This document shows positions 26,799 to 34,876 of a DNA stretch of 64,000 nucleotides, in pieces. The notes under the pieces are model-generated. The model saw only the letters and a program-made list of their open reading frames with translations, was not told the DNA's origin and did not search any database. The stretch comes from Corynebacterium efficiens YS-314 (GTDB taxonomy: Bacteria; Actinomycetota; Actinomycetes; Mycobacteriales; Mycobacteriaceae). Where the stretch lies: contig NC_004369.1 in assembly GCF_000011305.1 (NCBI RefSeq), positions 558,001 through 622,000 on the forward strand, read 5' to 3'. The first letter of the stretch is position 1, and each line of letters starts with the position of its first letter. Both the position numbers and the translations under genes were made by a program.

Positions 26799-27074
26799 GT
26801 TGGTGGGGACTTGTGTTATAGGGACGGCGTCCTGTACGCTGTCCGTTTGGACTTCAAGACACAACTCAATAGAGGATCTGTGCCTTTGTAGTTCATGTAA
26901 AACGTAAACACACCTACTTTGTTGTAGGCCCCCCGCCGTCTCAGCGGCCCGAGTGGGAAATGGTGGCGAGCAAACCGGCTATTGAGTCGGGGAGCGCAAA
27001 GTTGCCAGAAAACACCCGGTCAACGCTTCTGGTGGGTAGGGAACCCCAACGAGAAAGGCATCAGGTCACTCTCT
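26799..27074 (+). promoter_or_regulatory. Promoter and leader region of the rpsH operon
   Basis: About 275 bp with no gene. The ribosomal run starting at rpsH has been separated from rplE by about 15 kb, so a promoter must lie here. An AT-richer stretch (CTTGTGTTATAGGG, about 26810-26823) is a candidate -10 region. GAGAAAGG at about 27051 is a weak, distant ribosome binding site for rpsH. Confidence 0.4.
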
Positions 27075-27473
27075 ATGACCATGACTGATCCCATTGCCGA
27101 CATGCTGTCGCGCGTGCGCAACGCAAACAATGCGCACCACGACACCGTGTCGATGCCATCCTCCAAGCTCAAGGCGAACATCGCCGAGATCCTGAAGCAG
27201 GAAGGCTACATCGAAAGCTACACCGTCGAGGACGCCAAGGTCGGCAAGACCCTGACCCTCGAGCTGAAGTACACCGGCAACCGCGTGCGTTCCATCGCCG
27301 GTCTGCGTCGTGTCTCCAAGCCGGGTCTCCGCGTGTACGCCAAGTCCACCAATCTGCCACAGGTCCTGGGCGGCCTGGGCGTGGCCATCATCTCCACGTC
27401 CCAGGGCCTCCTGACCGACCGTCAGGCTACCGAGAAGGGCGTAGGCGGAGAAGTTCTCGCCTACGTCTGGTAA
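27075..27473 (+). CDS. rpsH: 30S ribosomal protein S8
   Basis: 132 residues beginning [20 protein letters not shown], with the C-terminal [17 protein letters not shown] signature; complete. The ATG at 27075 gives the corynebacterial start; an ATG two codons later is possible. S8 binds 16S rRNA helix 21, and in E. coli represses the spc operon. It is the first gene of the second half of the spc cluster, directly lacking rpsN upstream. Confidence 0.96.
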   Translation: MTMTDPIADMLSRVRNANNAHHDTVSMPSSKLKANIAEILKQEGYIESYTVEDAKVGKTLTLELKYTGNRVRSIAGLRRVSKPGLRVYAKSTNLPQVLGGLGVAIISTSQGLLTDRQATEKGVGGEVLAYVW

Positions 27474-27491
27474 AGGGAGGATTGACTAACT

Positions 27492-28028
27492 ATGTCACGT
27501 ATCGGTAAGAACCCGATTGCCATCCCATCCGGTGTTGAGGTCAAGATCGACGGCCGCCTGGTCGACGTCAAGGGTCCTAAGGGCAACCTGAACGTCACCC
27601 TGCCGGAGCCGATCACCGCATCCATCGAGAACAACGAGATCCTCGTTACCCGTCCGGATGACCACCGCAACAGCCGTTCCATGCACGGACTGTCCCGCTC
27701 CCTCGTCAACAACCTCGTTGTTGGCGTGACCGAGGGCTACACCATCAAGATGGAGATCTTCGGTGTCGGTTACCGTGTTGCACTGAAGGGCAAGAACCTC
27801 GAGTTCTCCCTCGGTTACTCACACCCAGTGCTCATCGAGGCTCCGGAGGGCATCACCTTTGCGGTTGATGGCACCACCAAGCTCTCGATCTCTGGTATCG
27901 ACAAGCAGAAGGTTGGACAGGTTGCAGCTGTGATCCGCCGCCTCCGTAAGGATGATCCTTACAAGGGTAAGGGCATCCGCTACGAGGGTGAGCAGATCCG
28001 CCGCAAGGTCGGAAAGACGGGTAAGTAA
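27492..28028 (+). CDS. rplF: 50S ribosomal protein L6
   Basis: 178 residues with the typical [16 protein letters not shown] start and the C-terminal [20 protein letters not shown] signature. L6 lies near the base of the L7/L12 stalk. An AGGGAGGA site precedes it, and rplR follows 3 nt later. Confidence 0.97.
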
Positions 28029-28031
28029 GCA

Positions 28032-28436
28032 ATGAGCAACACTGAAAACAAGCAGAAGCGCGTTTCCGTCGGTAAGGACATCGCGACTCGTCGTCGCGTT
28101 GCCCGTGCACGTCGCCACTTCCGCATTCGCAAGACCCTGCGTGGCACCCCTGAGGCTCCACGTCTGGTCGTCCACCGCTCCTCTCGCCACATGCACGTCC
28201 AGATCATTGACGATCTGGCAGGCCACACCCTGGCCGCTGCCTCGTCCATCGAGCCAGAGGTCCGTGCAGTCGAGGGAGACAAGAAGGCCAAGGGCGCTAA
28301 GGTCGGTCAGCTGATCGCCGAGCGCGCCAAGGCAGCCGGCATCGAGCAGGTCGTCTTCGACCGCGCGGGCTACAAGTACCACGGCCGCGTCGCAGCACTT
28401 GCCGACGCCGCACGTGAAGGTGGTCTGAAGTTCTAA
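28032..28436 (+). CDS. rplR: 50S ribosomal protein L18
   Basis: 134 residues with an N-terminal basic arm ([17 protein letters not shown]) and the conserved [18 protein letters not shown] block. It ends with the family [20 protein letters not shown]. It binds 5S rRNA with L5. It is followed by a 40-nt gap before rpsE, the largest within this run. Confidence 0.97.
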   Translation: MSNTENKQKRVSVGKDIATRRRVARARRHFRIRKTLRGTPEAPRLVVHRSSRHMHVQIIDDLAGHTLAAASSIEPEVRAVEGDKKAKGAKVGQLIAERAKAAGIEQVVFDRAGYKYHGRVAALADAAREGGLKF

Positions 28437-28476
28437 TGATGACCATTTCTAAGAACATCAACGGAAGGATTGCGTA

Positions 28477-29112
28477 ATGCCGGGACGTGAACGGCGTGAC
28501 GGCGGTCGATCCGCCGACGAGAACAAGTCAAACGATCGCAACGAGCGTCGTGGCGGAGGCCGCCGCGATGACCGTCGCAATCAGCAGCAGGACGAGCGCT
28601 CCCAGTACATCGAGCGCGTCGTCACCATCAACCGCGTTTCCAAGGTCGTCAAGGGTGGTCGTCGCTTCAGCTTCACCGCTCTCGTGATCGTTGGCGACGG
28701 CCAGGGCATGGTCGGTGTCGGATACGGCAAGGCCAAGGAAGTTCCCGCAGCTATCCAGAAGGGTGCAGAAGAGGCTCGCAAGAACTTCTTCCGCGTCCCC
28801 ATGGTCGGCGGCACCATCACCCACCCAGTTCAGGGCGAGGCAGCAGCAGGCATCGTCATGCTGAAGCCAGCTGCTCCAGGTACCGGTGTCATCGCCGGTG
28901 GCGCAGCCCGTCCAGTTCTTGAGTGCGCTGGTATCCAGGACATCCTGTCCAAGTCCCTGGGATCTGACAACGCTATCAACGTCGTCCACGCCACCGTGGA
29001 CGGCCTGAAGCAGCTGGTCCGCCCTGAAGAGGTCGCAGCCCGTCGTGGCAAGACCGTCGAAGAGGTTGCTCCGGCACGTATTCTGCGCGCTCGCGCAGGT
29101 CAGGAGGCGTAA
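28477..29112 (+). CDS. rpsE: 30S ribosomal protein S5
   Basis: 211 residues. A charged low-complexity N-terminal tail of about 50 residues ([20 protein letters not shown]) precedes the double-stranded RNA-binding-like domain ([20 protein letters not shown]). The C-terminal domain is complete. S5 lines the decoding side and the mRNA entry site; long N-terminal tails are common in actinobacteria. Confidence 0.97.
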   Translation: MPGRERRDGGRSADENKSNDRNERRGGGRRDDRRNQQQDERSQYIERVVTINRVSKVVKGGRRFSFTALVIVGDGQGMVGVGYGKAKEVPAAIQKGAEEARKNFFRVPMVGGTITHPVQGEAAAGIVMLKPAAPGTGVIAGGAARPVLECAGIQDILSKSLGSDNAINVVHATVDGLKQLVRPEEVAARRGKTVEEVAPARILRARAGQEA

Positions 29113-29115
29113 GAA

Positions 29116-29301
29116 ATGGCGCTGAAGATTACCCAGGTCAAAGGCACTATTGGCACCAAGCCAAAGCATCGCGACAATCTTCGTTCCCTCGGTCTGAAGC
29201 GTATCCGCCACTCTGTGGTCCGTCCCGACACCCCTGAGGTTCGCGGCATGGTCCAGGCTGTACGTCACCTGATCGTCGTCGAAGAAGTGGCGGGGGAGTA
29301 G
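29116..29301 (+). CDS. rpmD: 50S ribosomal protein L30
   Basis: 61 residues, the short bacterial form. [20 protein letters not shown] and the [18 protein letters not shown] block are typical. It is 3 nt after rpsE and 7 nt before rplO. Confidence 0.96.
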   Translation: MALKITQVKGTIGTKPKHRDNLRSLGLKRIRHSVVRPDTPEVRGMVQAVRHLIVVEEVAGE

Positions 29302-29308
29302 GTAACAA

Positions 29309-29755
29309 ATGAGCGATCCAATCAAGCTCCACGATCTGCGCCCTGCAAAGGGCTCAAACAAGGCCAAGACCCGCGTCGGCCGCGGTGAGGCATCCAAGGG
29401 TAAGACCGCTGGCCGCGGCACCAAGGGCACCGGCGCCCGCAAGCAGGTTTCGGCAGCATTCGAGGGTGGCCAGATGCCACTGCAGATGCGCCTGCCGAAG
29501 CTCAAGGGCTTCAAGAACCCGAACAAGGTTGACTACCAGGTGGTCAACGTTGCAGACCTGGCCGAGGCATTCCCACAGGGCGGCGACATTGCTGTTGCCG
29601 ACATCGTGGCTGCCGGCCTCGTTCGCAAGAACGAGCTCGTCAAGGTTCTGGGCAACGGCGACATCAGCGTCAAGCTGAACGTCACCGCCCACAAGTTCTC
29701 CGGTTCCGCGAAGGAAAAGATCGAAGCCGCTGGCGGCTCCGTCACCACCGCATAA
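29309..29755 (+). CDS. rplO: 50S ribosomal protein L15
   Basis: 148 residues. The glycine- and lysine-rich N-terminal extension ([20 protein letters not shown]) enters the 50S core, and the C-terminal [18 protein letters not shown] is typical. In most bacteria secY follows; here a terminator, repeats and the cre cluster separate them by about 10.8 kb. Confidence 0.97.
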   Translation: MSDPIKLHDLRPAKGSNKAKTRVGRGEASKGKTAGRGTKGTGARKQVSAAFEGGQMPLQMRLPKLKGFKNPNKVDYQVVNVADLAEAFPQGGDIAVADIVAAGLVRKNELVKVLGNGDISVKLNVTAHKFSGSAKEKIEAAGGSVTTA

Positions 29756-29772
29756 GAGCTGTAGAAGCAAGT

Positions 29773-29817
29773 AAGGCCCCCGCTCCCGGGTTACCCGGGG
29801 GACGGGGGCCCTATTGT
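29773..29817 (+). terminator. Rho-independent terminator after rplO
   Basis: A strong stem, GGCCCCCG / CGGGGGCC, with an inner CCCGGGT/ACCCGGG stem, followed by CTATTGT. It ends the rpsH-rplO unit. Confidence 0.85.
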
Positions 29818-29834
29818 GTTGTGGGGTGGGCGCG

Positions 29835-30120
29835 TGACAAAAACTGTTGTTTTGTGAATGGCGTCCTGGGGTTTTACCGGGCGCTGGGGTGTAAACCAAC
29901 GGAATTTGTCACCGGGGTGCGGCGGGGACATGGGGGAATGACAAAAACTGTTGTTTTGTGAATGGCGTCCTGGGGTTTTACCGGGCGCTGGGGTGTAAAC
30001 CAACGGAATTTGTCACCGGGGTGCGGCGGGGACATGGGGGGATGACAAAAACTGTTGGTTTGTGAAAGCTGTCCTGGGGTTTTACCCGTCCCCGGACCAC
30101 AAACCAACGTTTTCGTTCAC
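29835..30120. repeat. Palindromic intergenic repeat, three tandem units of 104-bp period
   Basis: Units lie at 29835-29912, 29939-30016 and 30043-30120. Each is about 78 bp with imperfect inverted ends (TGACAAAAACTGTTG at the left, CAAACC...TTTGTCAC or TTCGTTCAC at the right) and a 35-bp centre, separated by a 26-bp spacer. I see a single difference between the first two 104-bp periods, so they look recently duplicated; the third has diverged. They fill the space between the rplO terminator and the 3' end of creC. Relatives lie at 46-224. Translated frames here are artefacts. Confidence 0.85.
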
Positions 30121-30137
30121 CCGCTGTCCCGGCTGGG

Positions 30138-31646
30138 TCACACCATCCGGTGGATTGACTTGTAGCTCAGGTAGGCGCTGAGGCCCTCGATGCCGTATTC
30201 CACGCCCATGCCGGAATCATGACGCCCGCCGAACGGTGCGGAATGGTTGGAACCGAAGAAGTTGATGCCGACGGAACCGGAGTCCACGCGGCGCGCAACG
30301 TCCAGGGCACGGTCCTCGTCGGCGCCGAACACCAGGCCGCCCAGGCCGAATTCGGTGTTGTTGGCGATCGCGATCGCTTCCTCCACGCCCGCGGAGTCGT
30401 CGTATCTCAGGATCGAGATGACCGGCCCGAAGATCTCCTCCGCGGCGATCCGCATGTCGGGGGTGACATCGGCGAACACCGTGGGTTCAATGAACACACC
30501 GTTTTCCAGGCCACCGGTCAGCCCGGCGGTGGCGGCACCTCCGGTCACGGCGCGGGCTCCCTCGGCGTGACCGGATTCGATGTACTCCATCACCGTGGCG
30601 TACTGGGAGGCGGTGGCCACGGGGCCGAAGATGGTGTCCTCGTCGAGGGGATCACCCTGGCGGCCTGCGGCGATGGTGTCGGCAACCACCTGCACCACCT
30701 CCTCATAGCGTGAGGCGGGGGCGATGATCCGGGTGCTGATGTAGCAGGTCTGGCCGGTGTTGCGCATGCAGGACCGGATGAGACGGGCGGACAGGACGGA
30801 CATGTCGGCATCCGGGAGCACGATGGCGGAGGATTTCCCACCGAGTTCGAGGGTCACCGGGCGCAGCAGTTCACCACATGCGGAGGCGATTTTGCGTCCG
30901 ACCGGGGTGGATCCGGTGAAGGCGACCTTGTTCACGCCGGGGTGGCGCACCATGGCGTCGCCGAAGCGTCCGGACCCGGTCAGCAGGTTGATCACACCGG
31001 CGGGCACACCGGCGGCCTCGACGGCTTCGATGATGAACCGGATGGACAGCGGGGTGGGGGAGGCTGGTTTGATGACCACGCTGCACCCGGCCAGCAGCGC
31101 AGGGGCCAGCTTGATCACGACCAGGTTGATGGGGAAGTTCCACGGTGCGATCAGGGCGCAGACCCCGATGGGGTCCTTGTCCACGAGGGATTCGGCACCC
31201 CCGGCGGGGAAGGGACGGATATCCGGATCGTCGAGGAACGGCGCCAGGGTGGCGAAATACCGGAAGATGCCAGCTGCGTTCGCCGCCGCACCGCGGGTCT
31301 CCGAGATGGGGGAGCCGTTCTCGCGGGTATTGGTCAGGGCGAGTACCTCGGCGCGCTTCTCGATTTCCTCGGCGATCCGCACCAGATATTCCGCACGGTC
31401 TGCCGCGGTCAGAGAACCCCAACCGGGCAGGGCCTCCCGGGCGGCGCCGACGGCGTGGTCGAGTTCCACCTGGCCAGCCTCGGGGACGGAACCCCATTCC
31501 TGGCCGGTGGCGGGATCCACCACGGGGTTGCGTTTCTCCCCGGTGGCGGTCACCCACGCACCGTTGATGTAGAAGTCATCGACGTGGGTGTAGGGCAGAT
31601 TGAGTTGTTCGCGTCGCTGCAGGGCAGCGGGGATGACGGCGGTCAT
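30138..31646 (-). CDS. creC: Aldehyde dehydrogenase CreC, 4-cresol pathway
   Basis: 502 residues of the NAD(P)-dependent aldehyde dehydrogenase family. Visible are Asn170 (LIAPWNFPIN), the general base Glu267 (LELGGKSS) and the nucleophile Cys301 (NTGQTCYIST), plus EEIFGPVISIL. By comparison with the C. glutamicum cre cluster, it would oxidise 4-hydroxybenzaldehyde to 4-hydroxybenzoate. It is the last gene of the operon; its ATG overlaps the TAA of creD by 1 nt. The pathway role is taken from synteny and the complete gene set. Confidence 0.9.
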   Translation of the reverse strand: MTAVIPAALQRREQLNLPYTHVDDFYINGAWVTATGEKRNPVVDPATGQEWGSVPEAGQVELDHAVGAAREALPGWGSLTAADRAEYLVRIAEEIEKRAEVLALTNTRENGSPISETRGAAANAAGIFRYFATLAPFLDDPDIRPFPAGGAESLVDKDPIGVCALIAPWNFPINLVVIKLAPALLAGCSVVIKPASPTPLSIRFIIEAVEAAGVPAGVINLLTGSGRFGDAMVRHPGVNKVAFTGSTPVGRKIASACGELLRPVTLELGGKSSAIVLPDADMSVLSARLIRSCMRNTGQTCYISTRIIAPASRYEEVVQVVADTIAAGRQGDPLDEDTIFGPVATASQYATVMEYIESGHAEGARAVTGGAATAGLTGGLENGVFIEPTVFADVTPDMRIAAEEIFGPVISILRYDDSAGVEEAIAIANNTEFGLGGLVFGADEDRALDVARRVDSGSVGINFFGSNHSAPFGGRHDSGMGVEYGIEGLSAYLSYKSIHRMV

Positions 31647-32383
31647 TATCGGATCACCTCCGTGCGCAGGAGAGCCGCGGCGCGGGCCAGGTCAGCGGTG
31701 GCGATCTGGTGGGCGGCGTCGGTGATCAGCTCGGGGATGATCTCGCGCTGCAGGCGGTCGACATAGTCGGAGATCGCCATACCGAACCAGGAGGAGGAGG
31801 CCATGATGCCGGCGCGGTCGAAACGCCAGAGGCGGTCGCTGTCGCGGACCAGGGCGTCCTCAAGTGAGTAGGCGACCTGGCGGGTGTCGTGGCCGTCGAT
31901 GATCTCGCAGACCTTCTCCACGAAGTCTTCGGAGTAGCCCAGCTCGGGCAGCACACGGCGTGCCACCACGCAGCCTTCCGCCTCGTGTTCGAAACGGATG
32001 GTGGCCTTGCGCCAGTTGCTGGAGAAACCCTCGGAGATTATCCGGTCCTCATCCACATGTGCCCAGCCGGTGTCGTGGAGGATGATGGCGGCGAGGACCA
32101 GTTCGCGGTCGGCCTCGGGGTAGGCGTCGCACAGGCGGGTGGCGTAGGCCGTGGAGACCGGCAGGTGGACGTCGTTGGCGCGGGTGCGGGTCTCGGGTTC
32201 GATGGCTTTCCACAGTGCATCGAAACCCGCGGAGGGGGTAGCGCAGATGGTGTCGGTGATGACAGGTCCGGTGGCGGGGATCGGACGGGCCGGGTACTGC
32301 GCATTGAAGGCAACGGCCCGGGGATCGTCGGCGTGGGTGCCGGCGTCGGCCTGTTCCCACGCGGGTAGGGTCTTGTTTGTCAT
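31646..32383 (-). CDS. creD: HD-domain phosphohydrolase CreD
   Basis: 245 residues with HD-superfamily metal ligands: His73 (NDVHLPV), His103-Asp104 (ILHDTGW), His133 (FEHEAEG), His165-Asp166 (DGHDTRQ) and Asp181 or Asp183 (RDSDRLW). In the known pathway it removes the phosphate from 4-hydroxybenzyl phosphate after hydroxylation of the phosphorylated cresol. It overlaps creC by 1 nt and creE by 4 nt. Confidence 0.88.
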   Translation of the reverse strand: MTNKTLPAWEQADAGTHADDPRAVAFNAQYPARPIPATGPVITDTICATPSAGFDALWKAIEPETRTRANDVHLPVSTAYATRLCDAYPEADRELVLAAIILHDTGWAHVDEDRIISEGFSSNWRKATIRFEHEAEGCVVARRVLPELGYSEDFVEKVCEIIDGHDTRQVAYSLEDALVRDSDRLWRFDRAGIMASSSWFGMAISDYVDRLQREIIPELITDAAHQIATADLARAAALLRTEVIR

Positions 32384-33654
32384 GATGCGACCTCCAGGTC
32401 AACAGCGAGCTTCTTCAGTGGGGTGTTGATGTCACCGGCGGCGTCGAAGGGGATGTTCTGTCGCTTGGACAGGGCCCCGCGGACCGCCATGAAATCAAGG
32501 GGGGAGTTGACGCAGTCGGCGGCGATGATCTGTCCGTCCCGGTAGTAGAGGACGGAGAATTTCTTCTTGGCGTCATCACGTCGGATCAGGGTCTGGTCAT
32601 AGCCGAGGGTGAGTCCGGCGATCTGGAGTTTCAGATCACCCTGGTTGGACCAGAACCACGGGATGCCGGAATAGGCCTCGGGTGTGCCGGCCAGGGAGTA
32701 GGCGGCGATCTTGGCGTGTTCGATGGCGTTGTTGACGCTTTCCAGGCGGATGCGTTCACCGGCGGGGGAGCCGGGGATGGGGTTGGGGATGTTGGCCACA
32801 TCACCGATGGCGATGGTGGTGCCGTCGGAGGCCACGGCGTGTTCGTCCACCACGATGCCGTTGTCGACCTCCAGGCCCATCTGCTCGGCGAGTTCGGTGT
32901 TGGGGATGACACCGATGCCGACGATGACGAGTTGGGCCGGGATGATGGTGGCGTCGTCAAGCTCGACGCCGGTGACCGCGCCGCCCTCGCCGACGAACCC
33001 GCTCAGGCGCGCGTTGAGGCGGATGTCGATGCCGCGCGCCCGGTGCTGCTCGAGGAAGAACCCGGCGGTCTCCTCGCCCACGGCACGCCCGACGAGGCGG
33101 GGGCCGTGCTCCAGGACGGTGACGTTCTTACCCAGTTCCTGCAGGGAGCAGGCGGCTTCGAGACCGATGAACCCACCACCGATGACCACCGCGTCGCGCA
33201 CATCGCCGACCAGGGCCTTGAGCTCCAGGGCGTCATCGGCGTTGCGTAGGTAGGTCACGCCGCGCAGGTCCGAACCGGGGAGGTCGAGGCGGCGGGGGCG
33301 GGCACCCACGGCGAGGGCGAGGCGTCGAAAAGCGTAAGTGGAACCGTCCCGGCCCACCGCAACCCCGGACCCGTCGTCGTTTTTATCGATGCGCTCGATG
33401 CGCACGCCCTTGACCAGGGAGATGTTGTTGTCCTCCCAGTACTCATTCGAGCGGAAGATCAGCCGTTCCTTGTCGATCTTGCCCTGCAGGAACTCCTTGG
33501 ACAGCGCCGGGCGCTGGTAGGGGCGGTGATCCTCCTCGCCCAGCAGCGTGATGTGATCGGTGAACCCGGTGGCGCGCAGGGACACGGCCAGCTGCACACC
33601 CGCCTGGTTCGCGCCCACGATCAGCAGGCCCGTGGTTGTTGCATCGGTACTCAT
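32380..33654 (-). CDS. creE: FAD-dependent ferredoxin reductase CreE
   Basis: 424 residues of the putidaredoxin-reductase type. Two dinucleotide motifs are visible, the FAD site at the N terminus (LLIVGANQAGVQLAVSLR) and the NAD(P)H site in the middle (VVIGGGFIGLEAACSL). AIGDVANIPNP marks the second FAD contact. It passes electrons from NAD(P)H to the ferredoxin CreF for the P450. The ATGA overlap with creD indicates coupling. Confidence 0.9.
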   Translation of the reverse strand: MSTDATTTGLLIVGANQAGVQLAVSLRATGFTDHITLLGEEDHRPYQRPALSKEFLQGKIDKERLIFRSNEYWEDNNISLVKGVRIERIDKNDDGSGVAVGRDGSTYAFRRLALAVGARPRRLDLPGSDLRGVTYLRNADDALELKALVGDVRDAVVIGGGFIGLEAACSLQELGKNVTVLEHGPRLVGRAVGEETAGFFLEQHRARGIDIRLNARLSGFVGEGGAVTGVELDDATIIPAQLVIVGIGVIPNTELAEQMGLEVDNGIVVDEHAVASDGTTIAIGDVANIPNPIPGSPAGERIRLESVNNAIEHAKIAAYSLAGTPEAYSGIPWFWSNQGDLKLQIAGLTLGYDQTLIRRDDAKKKFSVLYYRDGQIIAADCVNSPLDFMAVRGALSKRQNIPFDAAGDINTPLKKLAVDLEVAS

Positions 33655-33664
33655 GATGATTCTC

Positions 33665-33985
33665 CTAGACCTGGGTCTCTGGTGTGGTCACGTGCAGGTC
33701 CATGCCCTCGGTGACCGGGATCTGGCAGGACAGGCGCGAACAGTCCTCGCGGTCCACGGCGGCGCCCCAGAGCATCTCGTCCTCCATCTCCTCCATCGGC
33801 GGCAGCGTCTCGAAGTCGGCCGGGTCGACGAAGACATGGCACGTGGCGCAGGACAGGGAACCGCCGCATTCGGCGACGATGCCCGGCACACCGTTGCGCA
33901 CGGCGGTCTCCATCACGGAGTCGCCCACGTTGGCGTTGATGGTGCGGGTCTCGCCGGTGGTATCGGTGAAATGAATGGTGGACAT
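33665..33985 (-). CDS. creF: [2Fe-2S] ferredoxin CreF
   Basis: 106 residues of the adrenodoxin/putidaredoxin type. The cluster ligands are Cys40, Cys46 and Cys49 (ECGGSLSCATC) and Cys87 (RLSCQIP). I chose the ATG at 33985 because GAAGGAGAAC lies upstream; a start five codons earlier is possible. It shuttles electrons from CreE to the P450 CreJ. The stop is 10 nt before creE. Confidence 0.92.
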   Translation of the reverse strand: MSTIHFTDTTGETRTINANVGDSVMETAVRNGVPGIVAECGGSLSCATCHVFVDPADFETLPPMEEMEDEMLWGAAVDREDCSRLSCQIPVTEGMDLHVTTPETQV

Positions 33986-34030
33986 GATGTTCTCCTTCAA
34001 GTCGTGTGCTTGTCTGGTGCTTATCGACGC

Positions 34031-34072
34031 CGGCCCCCGGGGTGCCCGGGGGAGGGAGGTCCCCGGGGGCCG
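34031..34072 (-). other. Strong hairpin between creG and creF
   Basis: CGGCCCCCGGGG / CCCCGGGGGCCG pairs over 12 bp, with further pairing inside. No T-tract follows on the minus strand. It sits in the widest gap of the operon (108 bp), beside a near-copy of the dispersed motif (GCTTATCGACGCC). It may be an mRNA processing or stability element separating the creJ-I-H-G part from creF-E-D-C. Confidence 0.5.
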
Positions 34073-34093
34073 ACGTGGTGAAGCGGGAGGGGT

Positions 34094-34876
34094 TTAGATG
34101 AACTGGCGGCCGCCGTCGACGACCAGGGTCTGGCCGGTGATGTACCCGGCCTGGGGTGAGGCGAGGAAGAGGGTCGCGCCGACAATGTCCTCGGGCTGGC
34201 TGGCGCGTTTGATGGAACCGCGGTCCACGCCGTAGGTGGCGGCATCATCCATCAGGTTGAGGCTGGCCTCTGTGAGGGTGAAACCGGGGGCCACTGCGTT
34301 GACGGTGATGCCGCGGGTACCCAGTTCCTTGGCCATCACCCGGGTCAGGGCGATGACCCCGCCCTTGGAGGCGACGTAATGCGCCCACTGCGCGGACCCG
34401 GACATCACGGTGGCTGAGGAGAGATTGACAATCCGGGCATTCTCCGACAGGTGCGGGCTGACCGCGCGGGTGACCAACCAGGGGCCCTTGAGGTTGACCC
34501 CCATGACCAGATCCCATTCCGCCGGGTCGATCTCCTCAAGGGGGGAGCGGGTGACGGTGGCGTAGATCGCGGCGTTGTTGACCACCACGTCGATCGTCCC
34601 GCCGCCGAACTCCGCGACCGCCGCGGCCAGGGCCTCGGTGGATTCCGGGGAGGTGACATCCACCTGGAAGGCCTTCGCCTGTGCGCCGGAGGTGGTGAGC
34701 AGCTCCGCGGTCTCCTGCGCGCCGGCCAGGTTGATATCGGCCACCGCGACGCGGTCGCCCGCTGCGGCGAACCCTTCGGCGAAGGCGCGTCCCAGGCCAC
34801 CGGCAGCACCGGTGATCAGTACTGTGCGGGGAGCGTGGGAACCGTGGGAACCGGTCTCGGGGGTCGGGTTAGACAT
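34094..34876 (-). CDS. creG: Short-chain dehydrogenase CreG
   Basis: 260 residues. The SDR signatures are TGAAGGLG (cofactor binding, about 22-29), NNAA (100-103), and the catalytic Tyr167-Lys171 (HYVASKGG) with an upstream serine. In the cre pathway it oxidises 4-hydroxybenzyl alcohol to the aldehyde. The ATG overlaps creH by 8 nt; the long upstream frame lies within creH and is rejected. Confidence 0.88.
   Translation of the reverse strand: MSNPTPETGSHGSHAPRTVLITGAAGGLGRAFAEGFAAAGDRVAVADINLAGAQETAELLTTSGAQAKAFQVDVTSPESTEALAAAVAEFGGGTIDVVVNNAAIYATVTRSPLEEIDPAEWDLVMGVNLKGPWLVTRAVSPHLSENARIVNLSSATVMSGSAQWAHYVASKGGVIALTRVMAKELGTRGITVNAVAPGFTLTEASLNLMDDAATYGVDRGSIKRASQPEDIVGATLFLASPQAGYITGQTLVVDGGRQFI

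Noticed and set aside
11924-27074. rpsN between rplE and rpsH
   Set aside because: No S14-like sequence was seen in any listed frame across this interval; it is presumably encoded elsewhere.
29791-30107. Small minus-strand open frames
   Set aside because: They translate the tandem palindromic repeats, and repeat the same peptide in each unit.
29835-30120. CRISPR array
   Set aside because: Units are about 78 bp with inverted ends, and the 26-bp spacers are nearly identical rather than unique. No cas genes are present.
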